A stretch of 30,214 bases of DNA from an uncultured Roseburia sp. (lineage in GTDB: Bacteria; Bacillota; Clostridia; Lachnospirales; Lachnospiraceae): NCBI GenBank assembly GCA_910587865.1, contig CAJUNX010000048.1, positions 1 through 30,214 on the forward strand. The letters run 5' to 3'. The position numbers were made by a program, and so were the translations under genes. Under the pieces are notes generated by a model. It searched no databases. It was not told the DNA's origin and saw only the letters and a list, made by a program, of their open reading frames with translations. The stretch's first letter is position 1, and each line of letters begins with the position of its first letter. Below, one piece after another: positions 13,338-21,708 of the stretch.

Positions 13338-14444
13338 ATGGATGATAACGGTTATATGCGGTTAGCAATAGCGCTTGCGGAAAGGGGCGCCGGGCGGGTT
13401 TCGCCGAACCCGCTGGTGGGAGCCGTGATTGTAAAGGACGGACAGATCATCGGGCAGGGCTGGCACGAAGCGTACGGGGAGGCTCACGCGGAGCGGAACG
13501 CGCTGGCCTCGTGTACACAGCCGCCGAAGGGTGCGACGATGTATGTCACGCTCGAACCCTGCTGCCATTACGGGAGGCAGCCGCCCTGCACGGACGCGAT
13601 TTTAAAAGCGGATATCCGGCGGGTGGTGGTCGGCTCCGGCGATCCGAATCCGCTTGTGGCGGGACGGGGCATAAGGATTCTGCGGGAGCACGGGACAGAG
13701 GTGACGGAGCATGTGATGCAGGAGGAGTGTGACCGGCTAAACGAAGTGTTTTTCCGCTATATCCGGACAGGAAGGCCATTCGTCGTGATGAAATACGCGA
13801 TGACGATGGACGGGAAAATCGCTGCCTTCACCGGCGCTTCAAAGTGGATTACCGGGGAAGCGGCGCGGGCGCATGTGCAGAGTCAGAGAAACCGCTATAC
13901 CGCGATCATGGCAGGCGTGGGAACCGTGCTGGCCGATGACCCGCTGCTGACCTGCCGGATGGATGGCGGCAGAAATCCGGTGCGCATTATCTGTGACAGC
14001 AGTCTGCGCACGCCGGTGACGTCGCGGATTGTCAGGACGGCGGAACAGGTTCCGACGATTCTTGCCACCTGCTGCCGCGACCGTGAAAAGCAGCTTGTAT
14101 ATGAGAGAAGGGGATGCCGCGTCTTTTGCCTGAATGAGGACGGCGGTCATGCGGACCTGCGGCAGCTGATGGAGCGGCTGGGAAGTGAGCAGATCGACAG
14201 CATTCTTCTGGAGGGCGGTGGCACACTGAACTGGGCGGCGCTAAAAAGCGGCATTGTGCAGAAGGTGCAGGCGTATCTCGCGCCGAAGCTGTTCGGCGGA
14301 GAGACGGCGAAAACCCCGGTCGAGGGAGAAGGGGTGCCGTCCCCGGCGGCTGCCTTTCTGCTGAAAAAGCCGACGGTGACATCCCTGGGCGATGATATTC
14401 TGATCGAAAGTGAGGTGGCGGCTGATGTTTACGGGAATCGTTGA
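13338..14444 (+). CDS. ribD: Bifunctional riboflavin biosynthesis deaminase/reductase RibD
   Basis: Two steps of riboflavin synthesis are catalysed: deamination of the pyrimidine amine and reduction of its ribosyl side chain, using NADPH. Residues about 1-145 are the cytidine-deaminase-like domain with zinc ligands H50 in 'HAERNAL' and C75 and C84 in 'EPCCHYGRQPPC', with E52 as proton shuttle. Residues about 146-368 are the DHFR-like reductase, starting at 'RPFVVMKYAMTMDGKIA' and containing 'WITGEAARAHVQ' and 'ILLEGGGTLN'. The length of 368 residues is normal. The frame is open further upstream to 13176, but ATG 13338 follows a GGGGG site and starts at the conserved 'DNGYMRLAIALAERG'. It is the first gene of the FMN-controlled operon and overlaps ribE by 20 bases. 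Confidence 0.95.
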   Translation: MDDNGYMRLAIALAERGAGRVSPNPLVGAVIVKDGQIIGQGWHEAYGEAHAERNALASCTQPPKGATMYVTLEPCCHYGRQPPCTDAILKADIRRVVVGSGDPNPLVAGRGIRILREHGTEVTEHVMQEECDRLNEVFFRYIRTGRPFVVMKYAMTMDGKIAAFTGASKWITGEAARAHVQSQRNRYTAIMAGVGTVLADDPLLTCRMDGGRNPVRIICDSSLRTPVTSRIVRTAEQVPTILATCCRDREKQLVYERRGCRVFCLNEDGGHADLRQLMERLGSEQIDSILLEGGGTLNWAALKSGIVQKVQAYLAPKLFGGETAKTPVEGEGVPSPAAAFLLKKPTVTSLGDDILIESEVAADVYGNR

Positions 14445-15084
14445 AGAGATCGGGACAATCGAAAAGATCCGGCATGGAGCGGCATCCGCCGTGCTGGATA
14501 TCCGTGCCCACAAGGTGACAGAGGGGACGAAGACCGGTGACAGCATCGCGGTAAACGGCGTCTGCCTGACGGTTGTAGAAATCAATACCGGTCATTTCCA
14601 GGCGGATGTCATGCACGAGACGCTGGAGCGCTCCGCATTGAAGCTGCTCCTGCCCGGGAGCCGCGTCAACCTGGAGCGCGCAATGCGTGCAGACGGGCGG
14701 TTTGGCGGTCACATTGTGGCGGGACACGTGGACGGTGTGGGCAGGATCACCGGCATCCGGCGCGACGATACGGCAGTCTGGTATTCGGTCACGGCGCAGC
14801 CGGGGGTGATGCGGTATATCGTGGAAAAAGGATCCGTCGCGGTGGACGGCATCAGCCTGACCGTGGCAAAGGTTACGGCGACGGGTTTTTTGGTGTCGGT
14901 GATTCCGCACACGGCCGGCCACACGACGCTCGCGGAGCACAGGGAAGGAGATGCGGTAAATCTGGAGACGGATATCATCGGGAAATATGTGGAAAAACTG
15001 CTGTTTCCCGCCGCAGAACAGAGCGAAAAGCGGCAAAATACGGGCGGGCTCACGATGGAATTTTTATCTCAAAACGGGTTTTAG
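14425..15084 (+). CDS. ribE: Riboflavin synthase alpha subunit
   Basis: This enzyme converts two molecules of 6,7-dimethyl-8-ribityllumazine to riboflavin and the pyrimidine diamine. Its 219 residues show the two tandem lumazine-binding barrels: the first begins 'MFTGIVEEIGTI' and has 'GDSIAVNGVCLTV', the second begins 'GGHIVAGHVDGVGRI' and has 'VAVDGISLTV'. The C-terminal trimerisation helix 'DIIGKYVEKLL' is present, followed by a slightly long hydrophilic tail. The annotated start at 14425 begins the conserved MFTG motif. An upstream in-frame ATG at 14410 would add five residues and is less likely. The gene overlaps the ribD 3' end, indicating translational coupling. Confidence 0.95.
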   Translation: MFTGIVEEIGTIEKIRHGAASAVLDIRAHKVTEGTKTGDSIAVNGVCLTVVEINTGHFQADVMHETLERSALKLLLPGSRVNLERAMRADGRFGGHIVAGHVDGVGRITGIRRDDTAVWYSVTAQPGVMRYIVEKGSVAVDGISLTVAKVTATGFLVSVIPHTAGHTTLAEHREGDAVNLETDIIGKYVEKLLFPAAEQSEKRQNTGGLTMEFLSQNGF

Positions 15085-15096
15085 GAGGGAGAAAAA

Positions 15097-16296
15097 ATGG
15101 CGAAGACAGACACGATAGAACAGGCGCTTACCGCGCTGAAAAACGGGAAAGTCATCCTGGTCACCGATGATGCGGATCGGGAAAATGAAGGGGATCTGAT
15201 CTGTGCGGCAGAATTTGCCACCACGGCCAATGTTAATTTTATGGCGACCTATGGCAAAGGGCTGATCTGCATGCCGATGTCGGAGGCTTACGTGAAAAAG
15301 CTGCAGATCCCTCAGATGGTGCAGCAGAACACGGACAATCATGAGACGGCATTTACCGTGTCGATCGATCATGTGGCGACCACGACGGGGATTTCCGCCG
15401 CGGAGCGTTCCGTCACGGCGTTAGGCTGTGTGGCGGACGATGCGAAGCCGGAGGACTTTCGCAGACCGGGCCATATGTTTCCGCTGCTGGCAAAGAAAAA
15501 CGGCGTGCTCGAGCGCAGCGGGCACACGGAGGCAACGGTCGATCTGTGCCGGCTGGCCGGGTTAAAGGAGTGCGGACTCTGCTGTGAGGTCATGCGGGAG
15601 GACGGGACGATGATGCGCACGTCGGAGCTTCTGGAGCTGGCAAAGCAGTGGGATCTGCCGTTCATCACGATTGAGGATCTGAAAAATTACCGCAAATGTC
15701 ATGAAAAGCTGACGGATCAGATGGCGGCGGTAAAGCTGCCGACAAAATACGGCGATTTTATGGCGCACGGATTTGTAAACCGGCTGAACGGGGAGCATCA
15801 CATCGCGCTGGTCAAAGGGGAGATCGGCAGCGGGGAGGAGGTGCTCTGCCGCGTTCACTCCGAATGTCTGACCGGGGATACCTTCGGATCCCTGCGCTGT
15901 GACTGCGGACAGCAGCTGGCGGCGGCCCTTAAGCAGATCGAGAGAGAGGGGCGCGGAATTCTGCTGTATATGCGCCAGGAGGGACGCGGGATCGGGCTGA
16001 TCAGCAAGCTGCAGGCATATGCGCTGCAGGAGCAGGGGATGGATACGCTGGAAGCGAACCTCGCGCTGGGCTTTGCCGGCGACCAGAGGGAATATTATAT
16101 CGGCGCACAGATCCTGCGGGAGCTGGGGGTGAAGAGCATGCGGCTTCTGACGAACAACCCGGACAAGATTTACCAGCTCTCGGAATTCGGGCTTGAAATC
16201 ACGGAGCGCGTACCGCTTCAGATGGATGCGACCGCCCATGATCTGTTTTATCTGAAAACAAAGCAGGAGCGCATGGGGCACATTTTAAACTACTAA
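15097..16296 (+). CDS. ribBA: Bifunctional DHBP synthase / GTP cyclohydrolase II RibBA
   Basis: The 399-residue protein supplies both precursors of riboflavin. Residues about 1-200 are 3,4-dihydroxy-2-butanone-4-phosphate synthase, with the acidic loop 'DDADRENEGDLICAAEF', 'THxxx'-type centre in 'TTTGISAAERSVT' and 'HTEATVDLCRLAG'. Residues about 205-399 are GTP cyclohydrolase II, with zinc ligands C257, C268 and C270 in 'SECLTGDTFGSLRCDCG', then 'MRQEGRGIGL' and 'LTNNPDKI'. Both active sites look complete. AGGAGG lies 7 bases before the start, 12 bases after ribE. The order ribD-ribE-ribBA-ribH is the Bacillus-type operon. Confidence 0.95.
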   Translation: MAKTDTIEQALTALKNGKVILVTDDADRENEGDLICAAEFATTANVNFMATYGKGLICMPMSEAYVKKLQIPQMVQQNTDNHETAFTVSIDHVATTTGISAAERSVTALGCVADDAKPEDFRRPGHMFPLLAKKNGVLERSGHTEATVDLCRLAGLKECGLCCEVMREDGTMMRTSELLELAKQWDLPFITIEDLKNYRKCHEKLTDQMAAVKLPTKYGDFMAHGFVNRLNGEHHIALVKGEIGSGEEVLCRVHSECLTGDTFGSLRCDCGQQLAAALKQIEREGRGILLYMRQEGRGIGLISKLQAYALQEQGMDTLEANLALGFAGDQREYYIGAQILRELGVKSMRLLTNNPDKIYQLSEFGLEITERVPLQMDATAHDLFYLKTKQERMGHILNY

Positions 16297-16301
16297 AAAC
16301 A

Positions 16302-16318
16302 GCGCCGTTTTTCGGCGC
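16302..16318 (+). other. Hairpin in the ribBA-ribH gap
   Basis: A 6-bp stem GCGCCG/CGGCGC with a T5 loop lies 5 bases after the ribBA stop. No T run follows on the plus strand, so ribH should still be transcribed. On the minus strand it is followed by TGTTTTTAG and could stop antisense transcription. Confidence 0.5.
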
Positions 16319-16345
16319 ACGATCACACGGGAAAGGAAGACGATC

Positions 16346-16813
16346 ATGAAACGATTTGAGGGAAAACTGGTATCGGAACATATAAAGGTAGGGATTGTGG
16401 CATCCCGTTTTAATGAGTTTATCACGTCAAAGCTGCTGGCAGGCGCCATGGACGGCCTGATCCGGCACAACGTCGCGGAAGAGGACATTTCCGTGGCATG
16501 GGTGCCGGGAGCGTTCGAGATTCCGCTGATCGCGTCTAAAATGGCAAAATGCGGCAGGTATGATGCGGTGATCTGCCTGGGCGCGGTGATCCGTGGGGCG
16601 ACCAGTCATTATGACTACGTATGTAATGAGGTGTCAAAGGGAATCGCCGCCGTTTCGCTGGAGACAGGCGTCCCGGTCCTGTTCGGCGTGCTCACCACGG
16701 AAAATATCGAACAGGCGGTGGAGAGAGCCGGAACAAAAGCGGGAAATAAAGGGTATGACTGCGCCGTGGGGGCGATTGAGATGGTTAATCTGATCCGTGA
16801 GCTGGAGGGATGA
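16346..16813 (+). CDS. ribH: 6,7-dimethyl-8-ribityllumazine synthase
   Basis: It condenses the pyrimidine amine with dihydroxybutanone phosphate to the lumazine and forms pentamers or 60-mer capsids in relatives. The 155-residue length is typical. Motifs: 'VGIVASRFNEFIT' near the N-terminus, 'WVPGAFEIPLIA' in the substrate site, 'CLGAVIRGATSHYDYVCNEV' with the catalytic His, and 'PVLFGVLTTENIEQAVERAG' near the C-terminus. A/G-rich GGGAAAGGAAG before the ATG serves as ribosome site. It is the last gene of the riboflavin operon and is separated from ribBA by 49 bases that include a small hairpin. A long hairpin at 16884 ends the transcript. Confidence 0.95.
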   Translation: MKRFEGKLVSEHIKVGIVASRFNEFITSKLLAGAMDGLIRHNVAEEDISVAWVPGAFEIPLIASKMAKCGRYDAVICLGAVIRGATSHYDYVCNEVSKGIAAVSLETGVPVLFGVLTTENIEQAVERAGTKAGNKGYDCAVGAIEMVNLIRELEG

Positions 16814-16883
16814 AGCGGTTCTCTCAGTTATAACGGATAAGCTTGATGCGCGGCGTATTTTCGATATAGGCGGGATATAAAAA

Positions 16884-16936
16884 GGGCTGCTGCAAAATCC
16901 GGCAATTCCACAGGAAGATGCCATTTTGCAGCACCC
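16884..16936. terminator. Bidirectional terminator between ribH and the XRE-S24 gene
   Basis: A long stem, GGGCTGCTGCAAAAT against ATTTTGCAGCACCC, with an inner GGCA/TGCC pairing, is flanked by an A run (about 16879-16883) and lies between convergent genes. Read on the minus strand the A run becomes a T run. It is the only candidate to end either transcript. Confidence 0.65.
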
Positions 16937-16946
16937 CTCTGCCGCG

Positions 16947-17807
16947 TCAGGTCTCGATCCGTCCGAGGACGCGCCCGACGACCCGGATCTCCCCGGAGGG
17001 AGGAATGTCCGGATAATTTTTGTTGTGGGAGATCAGGCGGTTCTCGCCGGCTTCCTTGATAAAACAGTCGCCGCCGCGGATGAAGATGCCGATCTCGCCG
17101 GTATGGATCTCCGGCGTCTTCTCGACGAGCACCATATCGCCGTCAGAGTAGGTGGGCTCCATGGAGTCGCCGTTGACCCCGATCACGAAATCCGCATGCT
17201 CAGACTGCGGCGTGACCTTAATCTGAATCGTATCGGTCGGAAGATCATCAAACAGGAACTCTCCGCTCCCGGCGGACGCCATGCGCTGCAGATAGGTGAT
17301 GGTGCGGACCCGCGTCTCGGACGGAAACGCGATCGTGTGATCCGGATCCTGGGCAGAGTCAGCCGGAGTATCCGCATCCGCGGCGGGCCGTGAGAACGCC
17401 GCGCCCGTCTCGTCCCTGGCAAACCGGACAACGGTGTCCGAGAGGCCGCGAAGCTTCTCCTCCCACAGCTGTACCCGCTCCGCCTCCCAGCCGAGCACGG
17501 TGTCGACGTGTGACCGGCCGTGAGAGTCGAGACTGCGGTAATGCGTAAGCATCTGCGTTTCCGGGTAGGTGAGTCCCTCCATGCTCTTTCCGGTAAACGC
17601 GGATAAAATATCGCTGCACCGGTAAATCTGACACAGATAAATCAGCATATCCGCATTGGGCATGCGGATGCCCTTCTCATAGCCATACAGTGTCTTTTCC
17701 GATAATTCAATCCCCATCACGGACAGCCGGTCCGTGACTTCTTTTACGGATAATTCGGCAGCGGTCCGAAGTTTCCGAAGGATCATTCCAAATGCTTTGT
17801 TGTCCAA
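16947..17807 (-). CDS. XRE-family repressor with S24 (LexA/CI-like) peptidase domain
   Basis: Residues about 5-65 are a helix-turn-helix of XRE type ('LSVKEVTDRLSVMGIELSEK', 'TLYGYEKGIRMPNADML'). Residues about 190-286 are an S24 self-cleaving domain with nucleophile S215 in 'NGDSMEPTYSDGDMV' and general base K251 in 'DCFIKEAG'. A likely cleavage Ala-Gly lies in 'RMASAGSGEF'. Such proteins repress targets until RecA filaments trigger cleavage, often for prophage, mobile element or stress genes. The start is TTG at 17805-17807, chosen because AAGGAGG (17816-17822) lies 8 bases upstream; the next Met is 8 codons in with no site. It is monocistronic and divergent from the sugar operon. No prophage genes are near, so the targets are unknown. 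Confidence 0.88.
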   Translation of the reverse strand: MDNKAFGMILRKLRTAAELSVKEVTDRLSVMGIELSEKTLYGYEKGIRMPNADMLIYLCQIYRCSDILSAFTGKSMEGLTYPETQMLTHYRSLDSHGRSHVDTVLGWEAERVQLWEEKLRGLSDTVVRFARDETGAAFSRPAADADTPADSAQDPDHTIAFPSETRVRTITYLQRMASAGSGEFLFDDLPTDTIQIKVTPQSEHADFVIGVNGDSMEPTYSDGDMVLVEKTPEIHTGEIGIFIRGGDCFIKEAGENRLISHNKNYPDIPPSGEIRVVGRVLGRIET

Positions 17808-17860
17808 GGCGAAAGCCTCCTTCCTGGTGTGCTCATCCTGAAAGCCATTATCATAGTATC

Positions 17861-17890
17861 AGTATACCATAAAAAGCGCCTGCAAATCAA
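17861..17890 (-). promoter_or_regulatory. Possible promoter of the XRE-S24 gene
   Basis: On the minus strand TTGATT (17885-17890) and TATACT (17861-17866) are 18 bases apart, about 55 bases before the TTG start. The region just downstream has repeated GATACT/TATACT words that could serve as an autoregulatory operator, but no clean dyad is seen. Confidence 0.4.
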
Positions 17891-17923
17891 CAGGAATCTT
17901 CGCGATGAAGAAACGGTTTTGAA

Positions 17924-18079
17924 AAAATCCGGGGCACCGTTGCACCGGTTTTCCTCCAGCCTGTCTTTATCGCATACAATCATGATGTCAGGCTGCACGA
18001 TTGTGAGGGGGTGGTCCGAAAGCTTTACGTCGGAGGGGGGTGGGAAATACCCTGCAGGCCGCGGGAAGACGCCTGGTTG
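17924..18079 (-). pseudogene. Uma2-family nuclease remnant
   Basis: In a minus-strand open frame about 50 residues read 'GYFPPPSDVKLSDHPLTIVQ' followed by 'PDIMIVCDKDRLEENRCNGA' and 'PDF'. This is the core of Uma2 (DUF820) proteins, where 'VFP.PFDV.L......VVQPDI.V.CD' precedes the 'GAPDLV.E..SP' active-site strand. The N-terminal part and the catalytic Glu-Lys segment beyond 'GAPDF' are absent. The flanks lose similarity at once, and no start or ribosome site is apparent. I call it a relic. The rest of the gap 17808-18189 shows no other gene or riboswitch I can support, and no confident promoter for the sugar operon. Confidence 0.6.
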
Positions 18080-18189
18080 CAAATCGTGATATCCGAGGTT
18101 TGAAATGATGATTCTCTTATAAGGAAGAATAAAGTACAATCGAAATATCTCAAAACAAAGATGCGAGTGAAGAGAAGGAGGATAAAAAG

Positions 18190-19800
18190 ATGCGAAGAAA
18201 AAGGATGACGGTTTTTTCGGCGGCAGCGATGGCGGCTGTGATGCTGTTTACGGGATGCGGCGACGCAGGCGGCAATGCGGACGCGGCAGGCAGCGCACAG
18301 AATGCGGGGGGAAGCGAGGCTGCCGGGGCATCCGGCGCAGCGGAGCCTTCCGGAAACGCGGGAACGGACGGATCAGGCCAGGGGGAAGTGGCGGAGCTGG
18401 TGATGCAGTGGCCGTCCATGGGAGTTGACTTCTCGGGATTTCAGGATGTGGAGGACGCGCTAAATGAGCTTTTGGAAAAGGACATCGGCGTGCATGTGAT
18501 CTTAGAGCCGGTGCAGCTTTCCGATCTGACCAACAGCCTGACGCTGGCGGTATCCTCCGGGGAACAGGTGGATATCACGCTTAGTGTGGGCGACAGTATC
18601 CAGAGCAGGATTTCAAACGGGCTGATTCAGCCGGTTGACGCGTATATTGACGAATACGGCTCCAACTTAAAAGAGGTGCTGGCGGAGAAGCTGCCCGGCG
18701 GATATGTCAACGGGGAGCTGTATGCGATTCCCTGCAGTGATGTGAGAGGAAACGAATACGGATACCGCGCGCGAAAGGATCTGCTGGACAAATACGGGAT
18801 TACGGTTGATGAGGATAAGCTTTACACATTGGAGGAGATCGAGGAGATCTTTGCGGCGGTGAAAGCCGGGGAGGGCGATAAATTCTATTGTCAGATCCCC
18901 ATGGCCAACTCCGAGCCGATGTTAAGCGGATGTTATATGGAGCTGGATCTGGTCGGAGCGACGACCGCGTCGGGAACCCTGATGTTAAACCGCAGCTTTG
19001 AAGATCTGACCCTTGTAAATATGTATGAGACCGACGAGTACATGGAATATGCAAAGCTGATGTATGACTGGGCGAATAAGGGCTATATTTCCAAAGATGC
19101 CGCGACGAACGCAGAAGATCCGAACACCCTGGTTATGGGAGGAAATTATCTGGGATATTTTTCCTGGACGACGCCGAACGGTGTCTGGGAGGCCAGCTCC
19201 TCCTGCGGGTATGATATGGTTGCGCTCCGGGTACTGCCCCAGTATGTGAAGGCCAGCACGGTAGCGGTAAGCTGGCAGGTTCCGACCACGGCGAAATACC
19301 CGGACAAGGCCGTGCAGGTGCTGGACTATATCATGGGCAGCGAGGAGGCCACGGTGCTGCTGCAGTTCGGTATGGAAGGGCAGAGCTATGAGGTATTGGA
19401 GGAAAACGGAGACGGACGTCTGATTAAATATCTGTCCGATGATCCGACGAGCCTTCCGTATTACATGCCTTACGGTGTCTACGGCAACCGTCTGGAATGG
19501 CCGGTGCTCGATCCGATGCCGGCGGATATGTATAAGACACTGCGGGAGATGGATGCTGCAATTCCGGACTCCAGAGTGTCGGGGGCGAACGGCTACACGT
19601 TTGACAACACAGCGGTGTCTACGGAATATTCTGCCGTGACAACGGTTGTAGAGCAGTACAGCGACAGCATCGACGCGGGTGCGGTTGACCCTGAGATCGC
19701 GGTGCCGGAATTTATTGCGGCGCTCAAAGCCGCAGGCATCGATAAGGTGATTGAGGAAAATCAGAGACAGCTGGATGAGTGGGCGGCTGCAAACAAATAA
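18190..19800 (+). CDS. Lipoprotein sugar-binding protein of an LplBC-type ABC importer
   Basis: The 536-residue precursor begins with a lipoprotein signal: basic 'MRRKRM', a hydrophobic stretch and lipobox 'LFTGC' with Cys23. A 55-residue Gly/Ala/Ser-rich linker follows, then a large family 1 type solute-binding fold. The C-terminal pattern 'IDAGAVDPEIAVPEF' ending '...IEENQRQLDEWAAANK' is typical of binding proteins with the DUF3502-like tail that partner LplB/LplC permeases. It would be anchored outside the membrane and deliver an oligosaccharide or glycoside. GAAGGAGG lies just before the start. It is the first gene of a six-gene operon with permeases, a glycoside hydrolase and a two-component system. 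The exact sugar is not predictable. Confidence 0.9.
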   Translation: MRRKRMTVFSAAAMAAVMLFTGCGDAGGNADAAGSAQNAGGSEAAGASGAAEPSGNAGTDGSGQGEVAELVMQWPSMGVDFSGFQDVEDALNELLEKDIGVHVILEPVQLSDLTNSLTLAVSSGEQVDITLSVGDSIQSRISNGLIQPVDAYIDEYGSNLKEVLAEKLPGGYVNGELYAIPCSDVRGNEYGYRARKDLLDKYGITVDEDKLYTLEEIEEIFAAVKAGEGDKFYCQIPMANSEPMLSGCYMELDLVGATTASGTLMLNRSFEDLTLVNMYETDEYMEYAKLMYDWANKGYISKDAATNAEDPNTLVMGGNYLGYFSWTTPNGVWEASSSCGYDMVALRVLPQYVKASTVAVSWQVPTTAKYPDKAVQVLDYIMGSEEATVLLQFGMEGQSYEVLEENGDGRLIKYLSDDPTSLPYYMPYGVYGNRLEWPVLDPMPADMYKTLREMDAAIPDSRVSGANGYTFDNTAVSTEYSAVTTVVEQYSDSIDAGAVDPEIAVPEFIAALKAAGIDKVIEENQRQLDEWAAANK

Positions 19801-19829
19801 GGAACGGTTCAAAGGAATCTGTCAGACAA

Positions 19830-19857
19830 GTGCTCCGGGCGTCTTTGACCGGAGCAC
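19830..19857 (+). other. Intercistronic hairpin after the binding-protein gene
   Basis: A perfect 9-bp stem GTGCTCCGG/CCGGAGCAC with a 10-base loop lies 29 bases after the stop. No T run follows, so it probably stabilises the upstream message and raises binding-protein yield relative to the permeases, as is common in such operons. Confidence 0.6.
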
Positions 19858-19880
19858 TGCTGAAAGGAACGGGGGAAACG

Positions 19881-20783
19881 ATGCACAGAAAAAACAGACT
19901 GCCTTATTATCTGATGGCGTTGCCGGGATTTTTATATCTGCTGATGAACAATTATATTCCCATGACCGGAATCGTGATCGCGTTTAAAAACATCGATTTC
20001 AGAAAGGGAATCTGGAAAAGCCCGTGGGCGGGGCTTCATAATTTTAAGTTCCTGTTTCAGTCGAAGGATGCATTTATCATCACGCGGAATACAGTGCTGT
20101 ACAATGTCGCCTTTTTTATTTTCGGCACGATCGTCTCCATTACGCTTGCGATTCTGGTCAATGAAATCCAGCGGAAAACAGCGAAAAAGATTTATCAGAC
20201 GGTGATCTTACTGCCGTATCTGATGAGCTGGGTGGTGGTAAACTATCTGGTATTTGTCTTTTTATCATCCGAGAACGGGATTGTGAACAATGCGATTTTG
20301 TCTCCCCTGGGGCTTTCGACCGTCAACTGGTATCAGGAGAGCAAATACTGGCCGTTTCTTCTGGTATTCGTGTATCTGTGGAAGAGCGCGGGCTACAGTA
20401 TGATCATCTACTTATCCAGTATTGTGGGAATCAGCCAGGACTATTATGAGGCCGCCAGGATCGACGGGGCCGGGAAGTGGAAGCAGATCCGCTACATTAC
20501 GCTGCCGCTCTTAAAGCCGACGGTAATCACGCTGTTTATCTTAAGCGTGGGACAGATTTTCCGGTCTGATTTCGGACTGTTTTATCAGATCCCGAGAGAC
20601 AGCGGCACACTGTACAACGTGACGCGCACCTTCGACGTGTATATTTATCAGGCGCTGATGAAAAACAGCGACTACGGCATGTCGGGAGCGGCCAGCTTCT
20701 ACCAGTCCGTCGTGGGATTTGTCCTGATTGTCGCAGCTAACGCAGTCGTGCGCAGATATAACAGGAGCAGCGCGCTGTTTTAA
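19881..20783 (+). CDS. Sugar ABC permease, LplB type
   Basis: A 300-residue inner-membrane protein with about six helices. The coupling EAA loop 'EAARIDGAGKWKQIRYITLP' lies near residue 195-215, followed by 'LLKPTVITLFILSVGQIF' and an LplB-like 'DFGLFYQIPRDSGTLYN' segment. It forms the translocation pore with the next permease and imports the ligand bound by the upstream lipoprotein. The ATPase is not in the operon; these systems generally borrow a shared MsmX-type ATPase. The frame is open from 19779, but ATG 19881 has GGGGG at 19871-19875 and begins the usual 'HRKNRLPYYLMALPGFLYLL', so it is the chosen start. Confidence 0.9.
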   Translation: MHRKNRLPYYLMALPGFLYLLMNNYIPMTGIVIAFKNIDFRKGIWKSPWAGLHNFKFLFQSKDAFIITRNTVLYNVAFFIFGTIVSITLAILVNEIQRKTAKKIYQTVILLPYLMSWVVVNYLVFVFLSSENGIVNNAILSPLGLSTVNWYQESKYWPFLLVFVYLWKSAGYSMIIYLSSIVGISQDYYEAARIDGAGKWKQIRYITLPLLKPTVITLFILSVGQIFRSDFGLFYQIPRDSGTLYNVTRTFDVYIYQALMKNSDYGMSGAASFYQSVVGFVLIVAANAVVRRYNRSSALF

Positions 20784-20796
20784 GGAGGGGAGCAGA

Positions 20797-21687
20797 ATGA
20801 AGACGAAAGAATATCAAAGAATGCAGCTTCTGGCTCACACAGTGCTCACGATCGGGTCCGCCATTGTGGCGCTGCCGTTTCTGCTGCTGATCATCGCCTC
20901 CTTTACGGAGAATGCGTGGGCGATGGCGAATGGTTTCCAGTTTATTCCCGGAAAATTCAGCCTGGAAGCCTACCGGTATATTGCGGTGCAGTATCAGACC
21001 ATCGGCCGGGCATATGTGATGACATTTGTGGTAACACTGATCGGGACAGCTGCCAGTGTGGCGGTCACCTCGCTGTTTGCCTATGCCATCAGCCAGGAGG
21101 ATATACCGGTCATGAAGGTGCTCAGTTTTATGACGGTATTTACCATGCTCTTTAACGGCGGGCTGGTTGCCACGTATTACTCCTATGTTAATTATTTCCA
21201 TGTGAAAAACACGATTTTTGCGCTGATTCTTCCGGGGCTTCTGATGAACGCGTTCAACGTGATTCTCGTGAGAAATTACATTCGAAGCGGGATTCCGGTC
21301 AGTTTAATCGAGGCGGCGCATCTGGACGGCGCCAGTGCATTTCAGGTTTACGGGAAAATCATCCTGCCACTGAGTAAGCCGATCCTGGCCACCATTGGCC
21401 TGATGACAGGCTTAGGCTATTGGAACGACTGGCAGAACGGCTTATATTATCTGACGGAACGCGGCGGCAGCCATTTATATACGATTCAGGTGATTTTAAA
21501 TAATATTAACGAGAACGTGAAGATCTTACAGCAGACGGCCGGCGCAACGATCGGTTCGCTGCCGATGCCGTCAACGACGATCCGGATGGCGATCGCTGTG
21601 GTGGGGATCCTGCCGATTCTGGTTGTCTATCCGTTTTTCCAGCAGTACTTTGTGAAGGGGATTATGCTTGGGGGCGTGAAGGAATAA
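20797..21687 (+). CDS. Sugar ABC permease, LplC/YtcP type
   Basis: The second permease has 296 residues and about six membrane helices. Its coupling loop is 'EAAHLDGASAFQVYGKIILP' followed by 'LSKPILATIGLMTGLGYWND', and it ends in 'YPFFQQYFVKGIMLGGVKE', the standard CUT1-type terminus. AAGGAGGGG precedes ATG 20797, 13 bases after the LplB-like stop; an upstream in-frame ATG at 20728 overlaps the previous gene without a site and is rejected. It pairs with the LplB-type subunit. The N-terminal helix and the 'ASFTENAWAMANGFQFIPGK' periplasmic-side segment are normal for the family. Confidence 0.9.
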   Translation: MKTKEYQRMQLLAHTVLTIGSAIVALPFLLLIIASFTENAWAMANGFQFIPGKFSLEAYRYIAVQYQTIGRAYVMTFVVTLIGTAASVAVTSLFAYAISQEDIPVMKVLSFMTVFTMLFNGGLVATYYSYVNYFHVKNTIFALILPGLLMNAFNVILVRNYIRSGIPVSLIEAAHLDGASAFQVYGKIILPLSKPILATIGLMTGLGYWNDWQNGLYYLTERGGSHLYTIQVILNNINENVKILQQTAGATIGSLPMPSTTIRMAIAVVGILPILVVYPFFQQYFVKGIMLGGVKE

Positions 21688-21708
21688 CAGGGAGGAAAAA
21701 ACAGACAG

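Noticed and set aside
18100..18140. Promoter of the sugar operon (TTGAAA, TATAAG and TACAAT words)
   Set aside because: The hexamers are not spaced correctly (12 or 29 bases), so no promoter is called here.
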